Source: Rutidosis leptorrhynchoides
Lineage: Eukaryota > Streptophyta > Magnoliopsida > Asterales > Asteraceae
Assembly (NCBI RefSeq): GCF_046630445.1
Contig: NC_092333.1
Span: 339,625,001-339,689,000 of the forward strand
Direction: 5' to 3'
Length of the DNA: 64,000 nt
This document shows positions 1 to 11,674 of the stretch, in pieces; the first letter of the stretch is position 1; each line of letters begins with the position of its first letter. The notes under the pieces were generated by a model. That model ran no database searches and was not told where the DNA came from. It saw only the letters and a program-made list of their open reading frames with translations. Position numbers and translations under genes: made by a program.

Positions 1-2846
1 AATTATTATTATTAATACGCTTGATTAAACGAATGTATGTTATTACATTTACATGTTGCTTTGATTGCCCGTACTTGAACTTTAAATGCCCGAAACGTCT
101 TTGTGACACCCGGAACTTGCACGAATAATATTTTAAGATATTATTTACATTCATGATTAATTTTATTAATCATTTTAATTAACTAAGGTAATAGATTAAT
201 TACTTGGGCTTTATTTGGTTTAACTTGGGATTTATTGAACTTGGGCTTTAATTAATGAAATGGACTCATGACTTGGGCTTCCAAGCCCACCCTACCTACT
301 TAATGGACTTGTTAACCCATCTTTCATGTAAGTATCACATTAAGACCTAACTAATTTGATTAATACTTGTAGGAATCTAGTTGCATGTTTAGTTACACAT
401 CTTCCCCATAAACATACATCTTTTAACCATCTTTTTGAACCTTTACATGCAAAGACCTTGTGGACTAATCCCTCCCCCCTTTTGATTCCCCAAAACCGAC
501 GGCCCTCTTGGAGTGTAGGGGTGTTCAAATTTTTTTTTTACACTACTTACTTACTTGCAATCTCTCATTTCTCAAACACACTTCTACTAGCAAATATCTT
601 TCTTCTTTTTTTTCTCTCAAGGTTCTTTGTTCTTGCAAGTAAGTTAAAGACTTTTCTTCCTTTCTTGCTTAAACAAAACCATGGCCTTCATCATCTTAAT
701 CATCATCATCTTTTGTTGTGTGTTACTTAATCTTGTTGTAGTTTAATTACTTGTAGATTACTAAGTTATTATTTACTTACTTACTTGTCTTTATTTACTA
801 AGTTACAAGATCAAACTTTCTAGTTTTGATTCTTCATTTATATCTTGTATTTAACAAGAACATCAAGAACATAATCTCTCTAGTTATGTTCTACATATTT
901 TGTTTCAAAGAATTAAAGTTCATAGTTGTATAAACTCTTTACTTGTAGTTCTTGAAGTAACTTTGAAGTTACTTCACTTAAAGATCAACTTGGGTTGAAT
1001 CTTTAAAAGTAAGAGCAACTATGAATCATCTTCTTGTTTAGTTAACTTTCTACTTTATTTATTTCAAAGATTTAAAGTTTATAATCTTTATAATTGTTAC
1101 TTGTGTTCTTGTTTGTTGTATGTTACTAGAATACCACCTTCATGGTTGGTTTAGGCTTATCATTTCATTTTCTTTATTTCTTATTGTTAGTTGCTTACTA
1201 CACATTTGAACAAGGACATGAAACCAACAAGAGCTTACACTTTGGTGCAAGTATCATGGATCCAACACTTGGTTGTGATCTTTCTTAGTGTTCATGAACT
1301 TGTTCATAAACTTACATGTAACCTTGGTTCATCAAACACCTACAACACTTGCACTTGAGTTATGATGGACAAACCTTGGTCAAAATGATGTTAACACATC
1401 AACGAGTTGTACACTTGAAGCTATACGCATCAAGGATGAGAACCGTGATGAACATCAAGCACCGAGACAACCGGAACTCTCCAAAACCCACTGTTCTGTC
1501 CAAAACCTACTGACCTGGTGTTTCTGGAACAGACCAGTAGACCTGGGCTGTTCTAACCTTGATTTCTAGATAGAACTTTTCGAGTAGATAACTTTTCATA
1601 TAGGACTCATCTTAATCCGAGTTACGGTTTAGGATTTATGGCCCTCCGATCGTTACCATGTCCTTTAACGTTGTGCAGAAATTTCTGACCTACTCGCACT
1701 TAGACCGTCGCCACGGTCAAACCAAGACGAGTTTACTTCTGTAAATTTTACCACACTTAAGGGACTCATAGACGGAGCCATGACCACTGGTCTCACCTTA
1801 ATTCAGTAAGGGTAGAGGCCGTGGTGACTGACCGAAGTCAGCCTTTGTTTTAAACGACTTTCATAAACGAGTCTTACTTGTTACCTTTTGTTTAATGATG
1901 ATTGATGATGACCCTTATGACCTTAATTACGTACTTGTAAACCTTTTGAGACGACTTATTGACTTAGTGCTATTTGACTTAGGTTGAGGACGTTTGGACC
2001 GTTACTTGCACACCACTTTCCGACTACTACCTTACCGTTACTACTAATCATTGTGAGTTATAGCATTCCCTTTTTACTTTAACTTATTTTGGGAACTGAG
2101 AATACATGCGGATTTTATGTTTTACATACTAGGCACGAGTACTTAAACTTATATATGTGTGGGTTATACAACGGCAGAAACATTCCCTTTAGCTCGGTAA
2201 CGTTTAGTCATTGGTTTTTTGAACCGGTGAACGCGAATCTTAGATATGGATCCATAGGGTTTGACATCCCCACTCGGGCTAGTAGCGCTAGCATTTAACG
2301 AGTGTTTAATACTTCGAGGTTATACGCACTTGCCAAGTGCACTTTAAGGGGGTACATTAAACGTTAAGTTAGTTACCGGGTGCCCACGGTTAAGCATATA
2401 CTTTTACATACGTTTGAAACGCTCGTTGAGCACTGAAATCTCGTGGCCTACTTACATTACTGTTATACTTAAACTATAGCTCACCAACCTTTGTGTTGAC
2501 CTTTTTAAGCATGTATTTTCTCAGGTGCTTGAAGTCGCTTCCGCTATCTTACTAGTCGTGCTGTAGAACCCGCTGCCTAGAGTTGTTATCGCATGACTAC
2601 TTATGTTGCATTCAAACTTTTTACTTATGAACTTATGTTATGTAACGACCATTATGGTCACGTACACTTATTTAATGCTTCTACTTAGCGAAGCATACTT
2701 TTGATTTGTAAAACAATTGACGTATGTTATGACGTCACTTTTATTTATGAATGTAAACTCTGTTTTGAAAACGCATATAGTACTTAACCTTGTAATGATC
2801 CTGTTGATGATGGTCCGTACATGATGATTTAGTACGGGGCGTCACA
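1..2846 (+). repeat. 5' LTR of E1 (first 37 bases missing)
   Basis: This matches 8829-11674 at a constant offset of 8828, so there is no net indel. I saw three substitutions: near 604, 2304 and 2771. It ends in CA at 2846, two bases before the primer site. The small ORFs inside (356-730 and 2089-2298) recur in both LTR copies, resemble no protein I know and are treated as chance ORFs. Three short blocks are shared with the LTRs of the other families in the window: 2091-2109, 2241-2271 and 2480-2525. Confidence 0.95.
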
Positions 2847-2848
2847 TT

Positions 2849-2860
2849 TGGTATCAGAGC
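2849..2860 (+). other. Primer-binding site, initiator Met tRNA (E1)
   Basis: TGGTATCAGAGC lies two bases after the LTR end. It is the standard plant initiator-methionine tRNA primer site for minus-strand cDNA synthesis. Confidence 0.93.
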
Positions 2861-3183
2861 GTTGGTTGTAGGGAATTAGGATGCATTAGTGAGTCTAAGA
2901 CCGACCCGAGTAGGATTCACTAATAGGGCTAATCTACAACTTGTTAGTTTACTTGTTTCCGCTGAACTTACTGCATGCTGCTGCTTACTGTTACTGCTAT
3001 ATGCCGTATGCTACTACGTGATTTCACTACTGCATGCTATTACTTGCTTTCGATTGCATGCTAGTTTCGTACGATTACTGATATTGCCATGCTACTTATT
3101 GTTATACATGATTTAAACTGTTGGCCTATTATTTGCTTGCTTTATGACATACTGACATGGAAAATTTATTTTTCCTTGTTCAG

Positions 3184-3984
3184 ATGTCGGACGTTCCACC
3201 TACTGACATCCCGAGCGGCTCAAGCCCCGTTGTTCCACCCACTGCTGCACCTGTTGCTGCTGCTGCTGCTGCCGACATTCCGGCCCCGACACCCACTGGC
3301 GACCCCGGCGCCTCTAGTTCTGGAGCTAGCTCTAGTGTGCCTATTCCGGCGTCTTCTTCCAGACCCCTGAGGCAACTGGCTCGCATTGGTGGCATGGAGA
3401 TCCCCGCGGAGTTCGGGGAAGGACCCTTCCGTAATCACTGGCGCACACCTTGCCGACGCACTGCCGACGGCCGCTTAGCCGTGATTACGCCAGGCCGACA
3501 CCGACAGATGTTGGCCGCTTTCGGATATGTTGAGCCACCCGCGCCACCACCGCATGATTCAGACGACGGTTCTTCCACCGATGCTTCTTCAGACGACACC
3601 TCATCTGACGACTCCAGTGATGAGGAGGATCCCGCTGACCGACCGATTCAGGCACCTTCTACCCCGCCGAAGAAGCGGTATCGCTTCGCTGGCATAATTC
3701 CTGGTCGTACTGTCACTGACGCTTATGGTCGGCGTCGTAGGATCACTGCTCGTAAACGGCGGGTGCCGTACCCCGCCGATCCACTGATATTACCGTCTCC
3801 ACCCAGAGCCGGACCATCCACTTCAGCACCACCGGCTCCACCTGCACCGCCAGCACCACCTGCCCCACCATCTTCCTCTAATGAGGAAATGAGGCGGGAG
3901 ATTGAGATTCTCCAGACTCGAGTTACTGAGCTCGAGGAGCAGATGGCTCATGTTTTGGACATCTTGTACCCACCATCGCCGTAG
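3184..3984 (+). CDS. Leader (pre-gag) ORF protein of E1, function unknown
   Basis: An open frame of 266 codons between the primer site and gag, in a different frame from gag and ending 298 bases before it. I prefer the ATG at 3184 over the in-frame ATG at 3157: the bases between them form a pyrimidine-rich stretch ending in CAG directly before 3184, as in a 3' splice site, and the leader ORFs of E2 and E3 also begin right after AG. Visible regions in order: a Pro/Ala/Ser-rich N terminus; a compact part with an ARIGGMEIP segment; an acidic Ser/Asp run; a basic Arg-rich stretch; a PAP-type proline repeat; and a C-terminal heptad-rich segment (MRREIEILQTRVTELEEQM) likely to form a coiled coil. 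I recognise no enzymatic domain. The acidic-plus-coiled-coil layout suggests an accessory or oligomerising protein, but that is a guess. Tat/Ogre elements are known for an extra ORF before gag. Confidence 0.75.
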   Translation: MSDVPPTDIPSGSSPVVPPTAAPVAAAAAADIPAPTPTGDPGASSSGASSSVPIPASSSRPLRQLARIGGMEIPAEFGEGPFRNHWRTPCRRTADGRLAVITPGRHRQMLAAFGYVEPPAPPPHDSDDGSSTDASSDDTSSDDSSDEEDPADRPIQAPSTPPKKRYRFAGIIPGRTVTDAYGRRRRITARKRRVPYPADPLILPSPPRAGPSTSAPPAPPAPPAPPAPPSSSNEEMRREIEILQTRVTELEEQMAHVLDILYPPSP

Positions 3985-4282
3985 GACTTTGTACTAGATT
4001 CTGTATTGTAATCTCTTTTGTAATTTCATATTTCACTTATGTAATGTACGAACTTATTGTAATGTATGAACTTATTATCATTAATGAATGAAATTTGTGT
4101 TGCTTACTTCTTGCGCAAGTGTTCTATTTACGTTATCATATCATGGTTTTGTGGTACTTATATATGCCTGCATTACTTAATCAACATGTGTTGTGCTGTC
4201 TTCATGTTGGTTGTTATATACTATATTATTATTATTTGCATAATGGATTTTGACTTGAGTCAAAATGTTTGTATAGAACATC

Positions 4283-7200
4283 ATGGCCAACGGGAGATCT
4301 ATCCCCACCGCGGCACAAATCGAGGAAATGATTAACGAGCGAGTCGCTGCTGCACTAGCTGAAAGACCACCCCAAGTTCCACCACCACCGCCTGTCAATC
4401 CACCTGTCGTCCGAGATGGGTGTACTTACAAGGAATTTCAAAACTGCAAGCCACACTACTTCAGTGGCACTGAGGGACCCGTCGGTCTCACCAGATGGTT
4501 CGAAAAGTTGGAATCGGTATTCAGGGTTAGCAATTGTTCTGAGGCTAACAAAACGAAATTTGCATCTTGCACACTTTCTGATGGCGCGCTTACATGGTGG
4601 AATACCATGGCCCAAGCGCAAGGAATTGATGAGGCGTATGCTACGCCTTGGGAAGAATTTAAATGTGCTATGATCGAGAAATACTGTCCGAGAACCGAGA
4701 TTCAAAAGATGGAAATCGAATTTATGCAATTGAAAACCGTAGGGAACGACCTTAACAGCTACAACCGTAGGTTTTTGGAATTGGCTCTTATGTGTCCAAC
4801 CATGGTCACCCCCGAATTTAAGCGTTTGGAGAAATACTTCTCGGGACTTCCTAAGTCCATCAAGGGTAATGTTACCTCATCCAAGCCACCAAGTGTTCCC
4901 GAAGCAATGCGCATGGCGCATACTCTCTTGAATCAAATCATCCTTGACGAGCCGGAGAAGGCTAAGTTTGAAACTGTTAGTGGTGAAAAGAGGAAATGGG
5001 ACAACAACCACAACAACAACAGGGGTAGGAACTATGATCAAAACCCGGCAAAACGACATGAAGGGTTCAGGCAAAACAACAACATACACAACAACAACAC
5101 CAACCCCAACAACAACAACCGCACCAATCCGAACTACAAGGGAACCTTACCACAATGCAATAGGTGCTACAAGCACCACACTGGGTATTGCAATGTTATC
5201 TGTGAGAAGTGCCAACGATCTGGACATGTTGGCAAGGATTGCAAGGTTACCACTTTGAACGTGAAGCCAAACCACAACAACAATGGGCCTAAGAAGTGTT
5301 ATGAATGTGGAAAGACGGGCCATTTCAGAAACGAGTGTCCTAACAAGCGTAAGGATGGCGGACCACCACGTGCTAGAGCCTTCAACGTTAATGCAAGGGA
5401 CGCTCGCGACAACCCCGACTTGGTGACAGGTATATTCAAGATCAACAATCTTTTAGCTTCTGTCCTATTTGATACGGGTGCCAATAGGAGCTATGTGTGT
5501 AGACATTTTTGTGATAAGTTAGATTGGTCGTTAGTTCCCTTAAAGGAAAGTATGCTTGTCGAGGTAGCCAATGGAAAACTTGAAAAGGTTGACCATATTA
5601 GTCGTGGAGCTATTATCAACATAGCTGGTGCAGATTTCGAAATTGATTTGATACCTATCAAACTGGGAAGTTTTGACGCAATCGTCGGTATGGATTGGTT
5701 GAGCAAGATAAAGGCCGATGTTATCTGTGGAGATAAAGCACTTCGCATACCACAAAGAGATGGCGAACCACTGGTTATCTATGGAGAGAGATGTACCTCG
5801 AAGTTGAACCTCATTAGTTGCGTGAAAGCGCAAAAGATTATGAAGAAGGGACGCTTTGCTGTCCTAGCACATGTGAAAGCGGTAGAAACTGAGATGAAGA
5901 ACGTGAACGACGTTCGAATTGTGAATGAATTTTCTGATGTCTTCCCAGAGGAATTGCCTGGATTACCGCCGCAGAGAGCAGTAGAGTTTCAGATTGACTT
6001 AGTGCCAGGAGCTGCACCTGTAGCTCGCGCACCTTATAGACTCGCACCTTCCGAGATGCAAGAATTACAGAGTCAACTACAAGAGCTATTAGATCGAGGG
6101 TTTATCCAACCAAGCTTCTCGCCTTGGGGCGCACCTGTGTTGTTTGTAAAGAAGAAGGATGGATCCTTCCGTATGTGTATCGACTACCGTGAGCTTAACA
6201 AATTAACAATCAAGAATCGATATCCTCTTCCACGAATTGATGATCTTTTTGATCAACTACAAGGATCGAGCGTTTATTCAAAGATCGATTTGCGATCCGG
6301 ATATCACCAGCTGAGGGTGAAGGAAAGTGACGTGATGAAAACTGCATTCAGGACCCGTTATGGTCATTATGAGTTCCTCGTGATGCCATTCGGTTTGACA
6401 AATGCCCCTGCCGTGTTCATGGATCTCATGAATCGTGTCTGCAAGCCTTACTTGGATAAGTTTGTTATCGTCTTCATAGATGATATCCTCATCTACTCTA
6501 AGAGCGAAGAAGAACATGAGCAACACCTTCGGCTAGTGCTTGAACTCTTAAGACAAGAGCAACTTTACGCCAAATTCTCCAAGTGCGAATTTTGGTTGAA
6601 GGAAGTACAGTTTTTGGGTCATGTTGTGAGCGACCAGGGTATCAAAGTTGATCCCGCCAAGATTGAAGCCATCAGCAAGTGGGAGACCCCCACTACTCCA
6701 ACGCATATCCGCCAATTTCTAGGTCTCGCCGGTTATTATCGAAGGTTTATCGAAGGATTTTCTCTGATTGCGCGTCCTTTGACCGCACTGACTCACAAGG
6801 GCAAGAAGTTCATTTGGGAACCCACACACGAATCAGCATTCCAAACTTTGAAGAAGAAGTTAACCTCCGCACCTATCCTATCACTTCCTGAAGGCAGTGA
6901 CGACTTTGTTGTTTATTGCGATGCGTCGAAGAGTGGATTTGGTTGTGTGCTGATGCAACGATCAAAGGTTATTGCCTATGCCTCCCGCCAATTGAAGATT
7001 CACGAGCGGAACTACACTACACATGATCTTGAACTTGGAGCCGTTGTCTTTGCACTCAAATTGTGGAGACATTATCTGTATGGAACTAAGAGCACTATCT
7101 TCACCGATCACAAGAGTCTCCAGCACATCTTCGATCAGAAGCAATTGAATATGAGACAGCGTCGATGGATCGAGACGCTCAACGACTACGATTGTGAACT

Positions 7201-8755
7201 CCGTTATCACCCTGGCAAGGCCAATGTTGTAGCTGACGCTTTAAGCCGAAAGGAGAGGACGGCACCTCTCCGTGTTAGGGCTCTGAACATCACCATCCAT
7301 TCGAACCTCAACAGCCAGATCAGAGTAGCCCAAGTTGAGGCTCTCAAGGAGGAGAACATATCTCACGAGCATTTGAACATACTTGTCTCTCGATTCGAGG
7401 TTAGAGAGTCTGGACTCCGATGTTATGCCGGAAGAATTTGGGTACCTTACTATGGAGATCTACGAAGCCTGATACTTGATGAAGCACACAAATCGAGATA
7501 TTCGATTCACCCCGGCGCAGGTAAGATGTACCACGACCTTAAAGAACAGTATTGGTGGCCGAATCTTAAGAAGGACGTTGCGACTTATGTTGGTAAGTGT
7601 TTGACTTGCTCGAAGGTTAAAGCCGAACATCAGAGACCTTCTGGGTTACTTCAACAGCCGGAAATCCCACAATGGAAGTGGGAAAGGATCACAATGGATT
7701 TCATTACTAAGCTGCCGAAGACGGTGGGCGGATGCGATACTATTTGGGTTATTGTTGACCGCCTCACCAAATCTGCGCACTTCCTAGCGATGAAGGAAAC
7801 TGATACAATGGAAAGACTTGCTCAGCTGTACATTAAAGAGGTTGTATCTCGTCATGGTGTACCTTTATCAATCATCTCCGATCGCGATCCCCGTTTTGCT
7901 TCCAGATTTTGGCGTTCTTTGCAAGAAGCCATGGGAACTCGTCTTGACATGAGTACTGCTTATCATCCTCAGACTGACGGACAAAGTGAACGAACGATTC
8001 AGACCTTGGAGGACATGCTGCGTGCATGTGTCATTGATTTTGGAAAGGCCTGGGAAAGGCATTTGACCCTCGCCGAATTCTCGTACAACAACAGTTATCA
8101 CTCAAGCATTAATGCTGCACCTTTTGGAGCATTGTATGGTCGTAAGTGCCGATCTCCTATTTGTTGGGCCGAAGTAGGCGAAAAGCAAATCACCGGACCC
8201 GAGGTAGTTCACGAAACCACGGAGAAGATTGCTCAGATCCAAGCTAGACTTAAGACTGCCCGTGATCGCCAAAAGAGCTATGCCGATCTTAAACGGAAAG
8301 ACTTTGAATTTAATGTTGGTGATCGTGTAATGTTGAAGGTTGCACCTTGGAAAGGTGTGATCTGTTTTGGAAAACGTGGAAAGTTGAACCCACGATACAT
8401 TGGTCCATTCGAGATCTTGGAACGTGTTGGACCAGTTGCATACCGTTTGGATCTACCAGCACAATTGAGCTCAGTTCATCCTACCTTCCATGTGTCAAAC
8501 TTGAAGAAATGTCTTGCTGCACCCGAACTCATCATACCTTTGGAAGAACTTACTATTGATGACAAACTCCACTTTGTGGAGGAACCTGTTGAGATTATGG
8601 ATCGTGAGATCAAAACTTTGAAACGCAACAAGATTCCGATTGTACGAGTACGATGGAATGCCAAACGAGGACCTGAGTTTACTTGGGAACGAGAGGATCA
8701 AATGATGCGGAAATATCCTCGTCTTTTCCCGACTCCTCCACCTACTTCAGCTTAA
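4283..8755 (+). CDS. Gag-Pol polyprotein of E1 (Ty3/gypsy, chromovirus-like)
   Basis: An intact frame of 1490 codons. Domains in order: retrotransposon gag (about residues 48-240); Asn-rich linker; two CCHC zinc knuckles (about 293-320 and 340-353, the second as [14 protein letters not shown]); aspartic protease with DTG at 397-399; reverse transcriptase with [10 protein letters not shown] (catalytic Asp 733-734); RNase H with Asp about 880 and the TDHKSL segment; integrase with a zinc-binding region at about 1072-1130 and core D1139, D1200, E1236, giving the expected D-X35-E spacing; and a C-terminal chromodomain-like tail at about 1445-1485. The protein would assemble the particle, copy the RNA to DNA and insert it in the nucleus. 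Gag and pol are fused in one frame. No catalytic residue I checked is missing. The start is the first ATG upstream of the gag homology; a TATAG acceptor-like sequence lies six bases before it. Confidence 0.95.
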   Translation: MANGRSIPTAAQIEEMINERVAAALAERPPQVPPPPPVNPPVVRDGCTYKEFQNCKPHYFSGTEGPVGLTRWFEKLESVFRVSNCSEANKTKFASCTLSDGALTWWNTMAQAQGIDEAYATPWEEFKCAMIEKYCPRTEIQKMEIEFMQLKTVGNDLNSYNRRFLELALMCPTMVTPEFKRLEKYFSGLPKSIKGNVTSSKPPSVPEAMRMAHTLLNQIILDEPEKAKFETVSGEKRKWDNNHNNNRGRNYDQNPAKRHEGFRQNNNIHNNNTNPNNNNRTNPNYKGTLPQCNRCYKHHTGYCNVICEKCQRSGHVGKDCKVTTLNVKPNHNNNGPKKCYECGKTGHFRNECPNKRKDGGPPRARAFNVNARDARDNPDLVTGIFKINNLLASVLFDTGANRSYVCRHFCDKLDWSLVPLKESMLVEVANGKLEKVDHISRGAIINIAGADFEIDLIPIKLGSFDAIVGMDWLSKIKADVICGDKALRIPQRDGEPLVIYGERCTSKLNLISCVKAQKIMKKGRFAVLAHVKAVETEMKNVNDVRIVNEFSDVFPEELPGLPPQRAVEFQIDLVPGAAPVARAPYRLAPSEMQELQSQLQELLDRGFIQPSFSPWGAPVLFVKKKDGSFRMCIDYRELNKLTIKNRYPLPRIDDLFDQLQGSSVYSKIDLRSGYHQLRVKESDVMKTAFRTRYGHYEFLVMPFGLTNAPAVFMDLMNRVCKPYLDKFVIVFIDDILIYSKSEEEHEQHLRLVLELLRQEQLYAKFSKCEFWLKEVQFLGHVVSDQGIKVDPAKIEAISKWETPTTPTHIRQFLGLAGYYRRFIEGFSLIARPLTALTHKGKKFIWEPTHESAFQTLKKKLTSAPILSLPEGSDDFVVYCDASKSGFGCVLMQRSKVIAYASRQLKIHERNYTTHDLELGAVVFALKLWRHYLYGTKSTIFTDHKSLQHIFDQKQLNMRQRRWIETLNDYDCELRYHPGKANVVADALSRKERTAPLRVRALNITIHSNLNSQIRVAQVEALKEENISHEHLNILVSRFEVRESGLRCYAGRIWVPYYGDLRSLILDEAHKSRYSIHPGAGKMYHDLKEQYWWPNLKKDVATYVGKCLTCSKVKAEHQRPSGLLQQPEIPQWKWERITMDFITKLPKTVGGCDTIWVIVDRLTKSAHFLAMKETDTMERLAQLYIKEVVSRHGVPLSIISDRDPRFASRFWRSLQEAMGTRLDMSTAYHPQTDGQSERTIQTLEDMLRACVIDFGKAWERHLTLAEFSYNNSYHSSINAAPFGALYGRKCRSPICWAEVGEKQITGPEVVHETTEKIAQIQARLKTARDRQKSYADLKRKDFEFNVGDRVMLKVAPWKGVICFGKRGKLNPRYIGPFEILERVGPVAYRLDLPAQLSSVHPTFHVSNLKKCLAAPELIIPLEELTIDDKLHFVEEPVEIMDREIKTLKRNKIPIVRVRWNAKRGPEFTWEREDQMMRKYPRLFPTPPPTSA

Positions 8756-8791
8756 AATTTCGGGACGAAATTTTCTTTAACAGGTGGGTAA
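8755..8791 (+). other. Polypurine-tract region and conserved pre-LTR block (E1)
   Basis: Begins at the last base of the gag-pol stop codon and ends where the 3' LTR starts. It contains TTTCGGGACGAAATTTTC followed by GGTGGGTAA. Equivalent blocks stand before the 3' LTRs of E2 (32126-32161) and E3 (63031-63066). It should include the primer for plus-strand synthesis. The exact purine primer is not obvious because the block is mixed rather than purely purine. Confidence 0.75.
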
Positions 8792-11674
8792 TGTAACGAC
8801 CCTGGTTTTACCAACGTTATTTATTAATAATTATTATTATTAATACGCTTGATTAAACGAATGTATGTTATTACATTTACATGTTGCTTTGATTGCCCGT
8901 ACTTGAACTTTAAATGCCCGAAACGTCTTTGTGACACCCGGAACTTGCACGAATAATATTTTAAGATATTATTTACATTCATGATTAATTTTATTAATCA
9001 TTTTAATTAACTAAGGTAATAGATTAATTACTTGGGCTTTATTTGGTTTAACTTGGGATTTATTGAACTTGGGCTTTAATTAATGAAATGGACTCATGAC
9101 TTGGGCTTCCAAGCCCACCCTACCTACTTAATGGACTTGTTAACCCATCTTTCATGTAAGTATCACATTAAGACCTAACTAATTTGATTAATACTTGTAG
9201 GAATCTAGTTGCATGTTTAGTTACACATCTTCCCCATAAACATACATCTTTTAACCATCTTTTTGAACCTTTACATGCAAAGACCTTGTGGACTAATCCC
9301 TCCCCCCTTTTGATTCCCCAAAACCGACGGCCCTCTTGGAGTGTAGGGGTGTTCAAATTTTTTTTTTACACTACTTACTTACTTGCAATCTCTCATTTCT
9401 CAAACACACTTCTACTAGCAAATATCTCTCTTCTTTTTTTTCTCTCAAGGTTCTTTGTTCTTGCAAGTAAGTTAAAGACTTTTCTTCCTTTCTTGCTTAA
9501 ACAAAACCATGGCCTTCATCATCTTAATCATCATCATCTTTTGTTGTGTGTTACTTAATCTTGTTGTAGTTTAATTACTTGTAGATTACTAAGTTATTAT
9601 TTACTTACTTACTTGTCTTTATTTACTAAGTTACAAGATCAAACTTTCTAGTTTTGATTCTTCATTTATATCTTGTATTTAACAAGAACATCAAGAACAT
9701 AATCTCTCTAGTTATGTTCTACATATTTTGTTTCAAAGAATTAAAGTTCATAGTTGTATAAACTCTTTACTTGTAGTTCTTGAAGTAACTTTGAAGTTAC
9801 TTCACTTAAAGATCAACTTGGGTTGAATCTTTAAAAGTAAGAGCAACTATGAATCATCTTCTTGTTTAGTTAACTTTCTACTTTATTTATTTCAAAGATT
9901 TAAAGTTTATAATCTTTATAATTGTTACTTGTGTTCTTGTTTGTTGTATGTTACTAGAATACCACCTTCATGGTTGGTTTAGGCTTATCATTTCATTTTC
10001 TTTATTTCTTATTGTTAGTTGCTTACTACACATTTGAACAAGGACATGAAACCAACAAGAGCTTACACTTTGGTGCAAGTATCATGGATCCAACACTTGG
10101 TTGTGATCTTTCTTAGTGTTCATGAACTTGTTCATAAACTTACATGTAACCTTGGTTCATCAAACACCTACAACACTTGCACTTGAGTTATGATGGACAA
10201 ACCTTGGTCAAAATGATGTTAACACATCAACGAGTTGTACACTTGAAGCTATACGCATCAAGGATGAGAACCGTGATGAACATCAAGCACCGAGACAACC
10301 GGAACTCTCCAAAACCCACTGTTCTGTCCAAAACCTACTGACCTGGTGTTTCTGGAACAGACCAGTAGACCTGGGCTGTTCTAACCTTGATTTCTAGATA
10401 GAACTTTTCGAGTAGATAACTTTTCATATAGGACTCATCTTAATCCGAGTTACGGTTTAGGATTTATGGCCCTCCGATCGTTACCATGTCCTTTAACGTT
10501 GTGCAGAAATTTCTGACCTACTCGCACTTAGACCGTCGCCACGGTCAAACCAAGACGAGTTTACTTCTGTAAATTTTACCACACTTAAGGGACTCATAGA
10601 CGGAGCCATGACCACTGGTCTCACCTTAATTCAGTAAGGGTAGAGGCCGTGGTGACTGACCGAAGTCAGCCTTTGTTTTAAACGACTTTCATAAACGAGT
10701 CTTACTTGTTACCTTTTGTTTAATGATGATTGATGATGACCCTTATGACCTTAATTACGTACTTGTAAACCTTTTGAGACGACTTATTGACTTAGTGCTA
10801 TTTGACTTAGGTTGAGGACGTTTGGACCGTTACTTGCACACCACTTTCCGACTACTACCTTACCGTTACTACTAATCATTGTGAGTTATAGCATTCCCTT
10901 TTTACTTTAACTTATTTTGGGAACTGAGAATACATGCGGATTTTATGTTTTACATACTAGGCACGAGTACTTAAACTTATATATGTGTGGGTTATACAAC
11001 GGCAGAAACATTCCCTTTAGCTCGGTAACGTTTAGTCATTGGTTTTTTGAACCGGTGAACGCGAATCTTAGATATGGATCCATAGGGTTTGACATCCCCA
11101 CTCGGGCTAGTAGCGCTAGCATTTAATGAGTGTTTAATACTTCGAGGTTATACGCACTTGCCAAGTGCACTTTAAGGGGGTACATTAAACGTTAAGTTAG
11201 TTACCGGGTGCCCACGGTTAAGCATATACTTTTACATACGTTTGAAACGCTCGTTGAGCACTGAAATCTCGTGGCCTACTTACATTACTGTTATACTTAA
11301 ACTATAGCTCACCAACCTTTGTGTTGACCTTTTTAAGCATGTATTTTCTCAGGTGCTTGAAGTCGCTTCCGCTATCTTACTAGTCGTGCTGTAGAACCCG
11401 CTGCCTAGAGTTGTTATCGCATGACTACTTATGTTGCATTCAAACTTTTTACTTATGAACTTATGTTATGTAACGACCATTATGGTCACGTACACTTATT
11501 TAATGCTTCTACTTAGCGAAGCATACTTTTGATTTGTAAAACAATTGACGTATGTTATGACGTCACTTTTATTTATGAATGTAAACTCTGTTTTGAAAAT
11601 GCATATAGTACTTAACCTTGTAATGATCCTGTTGATGATGGTCCGTACATGATGATTTAGTACGGGGCGTCACA
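8792..11674 (+). repeat. 3' LTR of E1, complete, 2883 bp
   Basis: Begins TGTAACGACC and ends GGCGTCACA, and matches the 5' LTR at a constant offset. The complete copy defines the LTR length. The shared LTR modules lie at about 10919-10937, 11069-11099 and 11308-11353. No protein-coding sequence is recognised inside. Confidence 0.96.

Larger units (their letters stand above)
1..11674 (+). mobile_element. E1: near-complete Ty3/gypsy chromovirus-like retrotransposon
   Basis: The order seen is LTR, primer site, leader ORF, gag-pol, pre-LTR block, LTR. Comparison with the 3' LTR (offset 8828) shows that only the first 37 bases of the 5' LTR lie outside the window, so the element is about 11.7 kb. 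RT precedes integrase (Ty3 order), and the pol C terminus has a chromodomain-like tail, which suggests the Tekay/Del lineage (inference). The gag-pol frame is open and the LTRs show only a few substitutions, so this is a recent and perhaps still competent insertion. It landed inside a minus-strand copia element, whose RNase H coding sequence resumes at 11675. The flanking CCATA at 11675-11679 should be one target duplication; its partner is outside the window. Confidence 0.93.

Noticed and set aside
356..730. 124-codon frame in the E1 LTR, repeated at 9184-9558
   Set aside because: It is repeated only because the LTR is repeated. It has no protein resemblance, and low-complexity pyrimidine-rich DNA gives hydrophobic residues.
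1490..1556. Inverted repeat around CTACTG/CAGTAG in the E1 LTR
   Set aside because: The stem is only six bases with a long loop, so it is not distinguishable from chance.
2089..2298. 69-codon LTR frame covering modules A and B
   Set aside because: The conservation between families is at DNA level with changes and length differences that do not keep a frame.
3157..3183. Upstream ATG of the E1 leader ORF
   Set aside because: The nine extra codons are the pyrimidine tract and CAG in front of 3184; E2 and E3 start right after AG, so 3184 is preferred.
11569..11674. C-terminal 36 or so residues of the long copia frame
   Set aside because: This stretch is antisense E1 LTR; copia homology ends at 11675, so it is read-through of an insertion.
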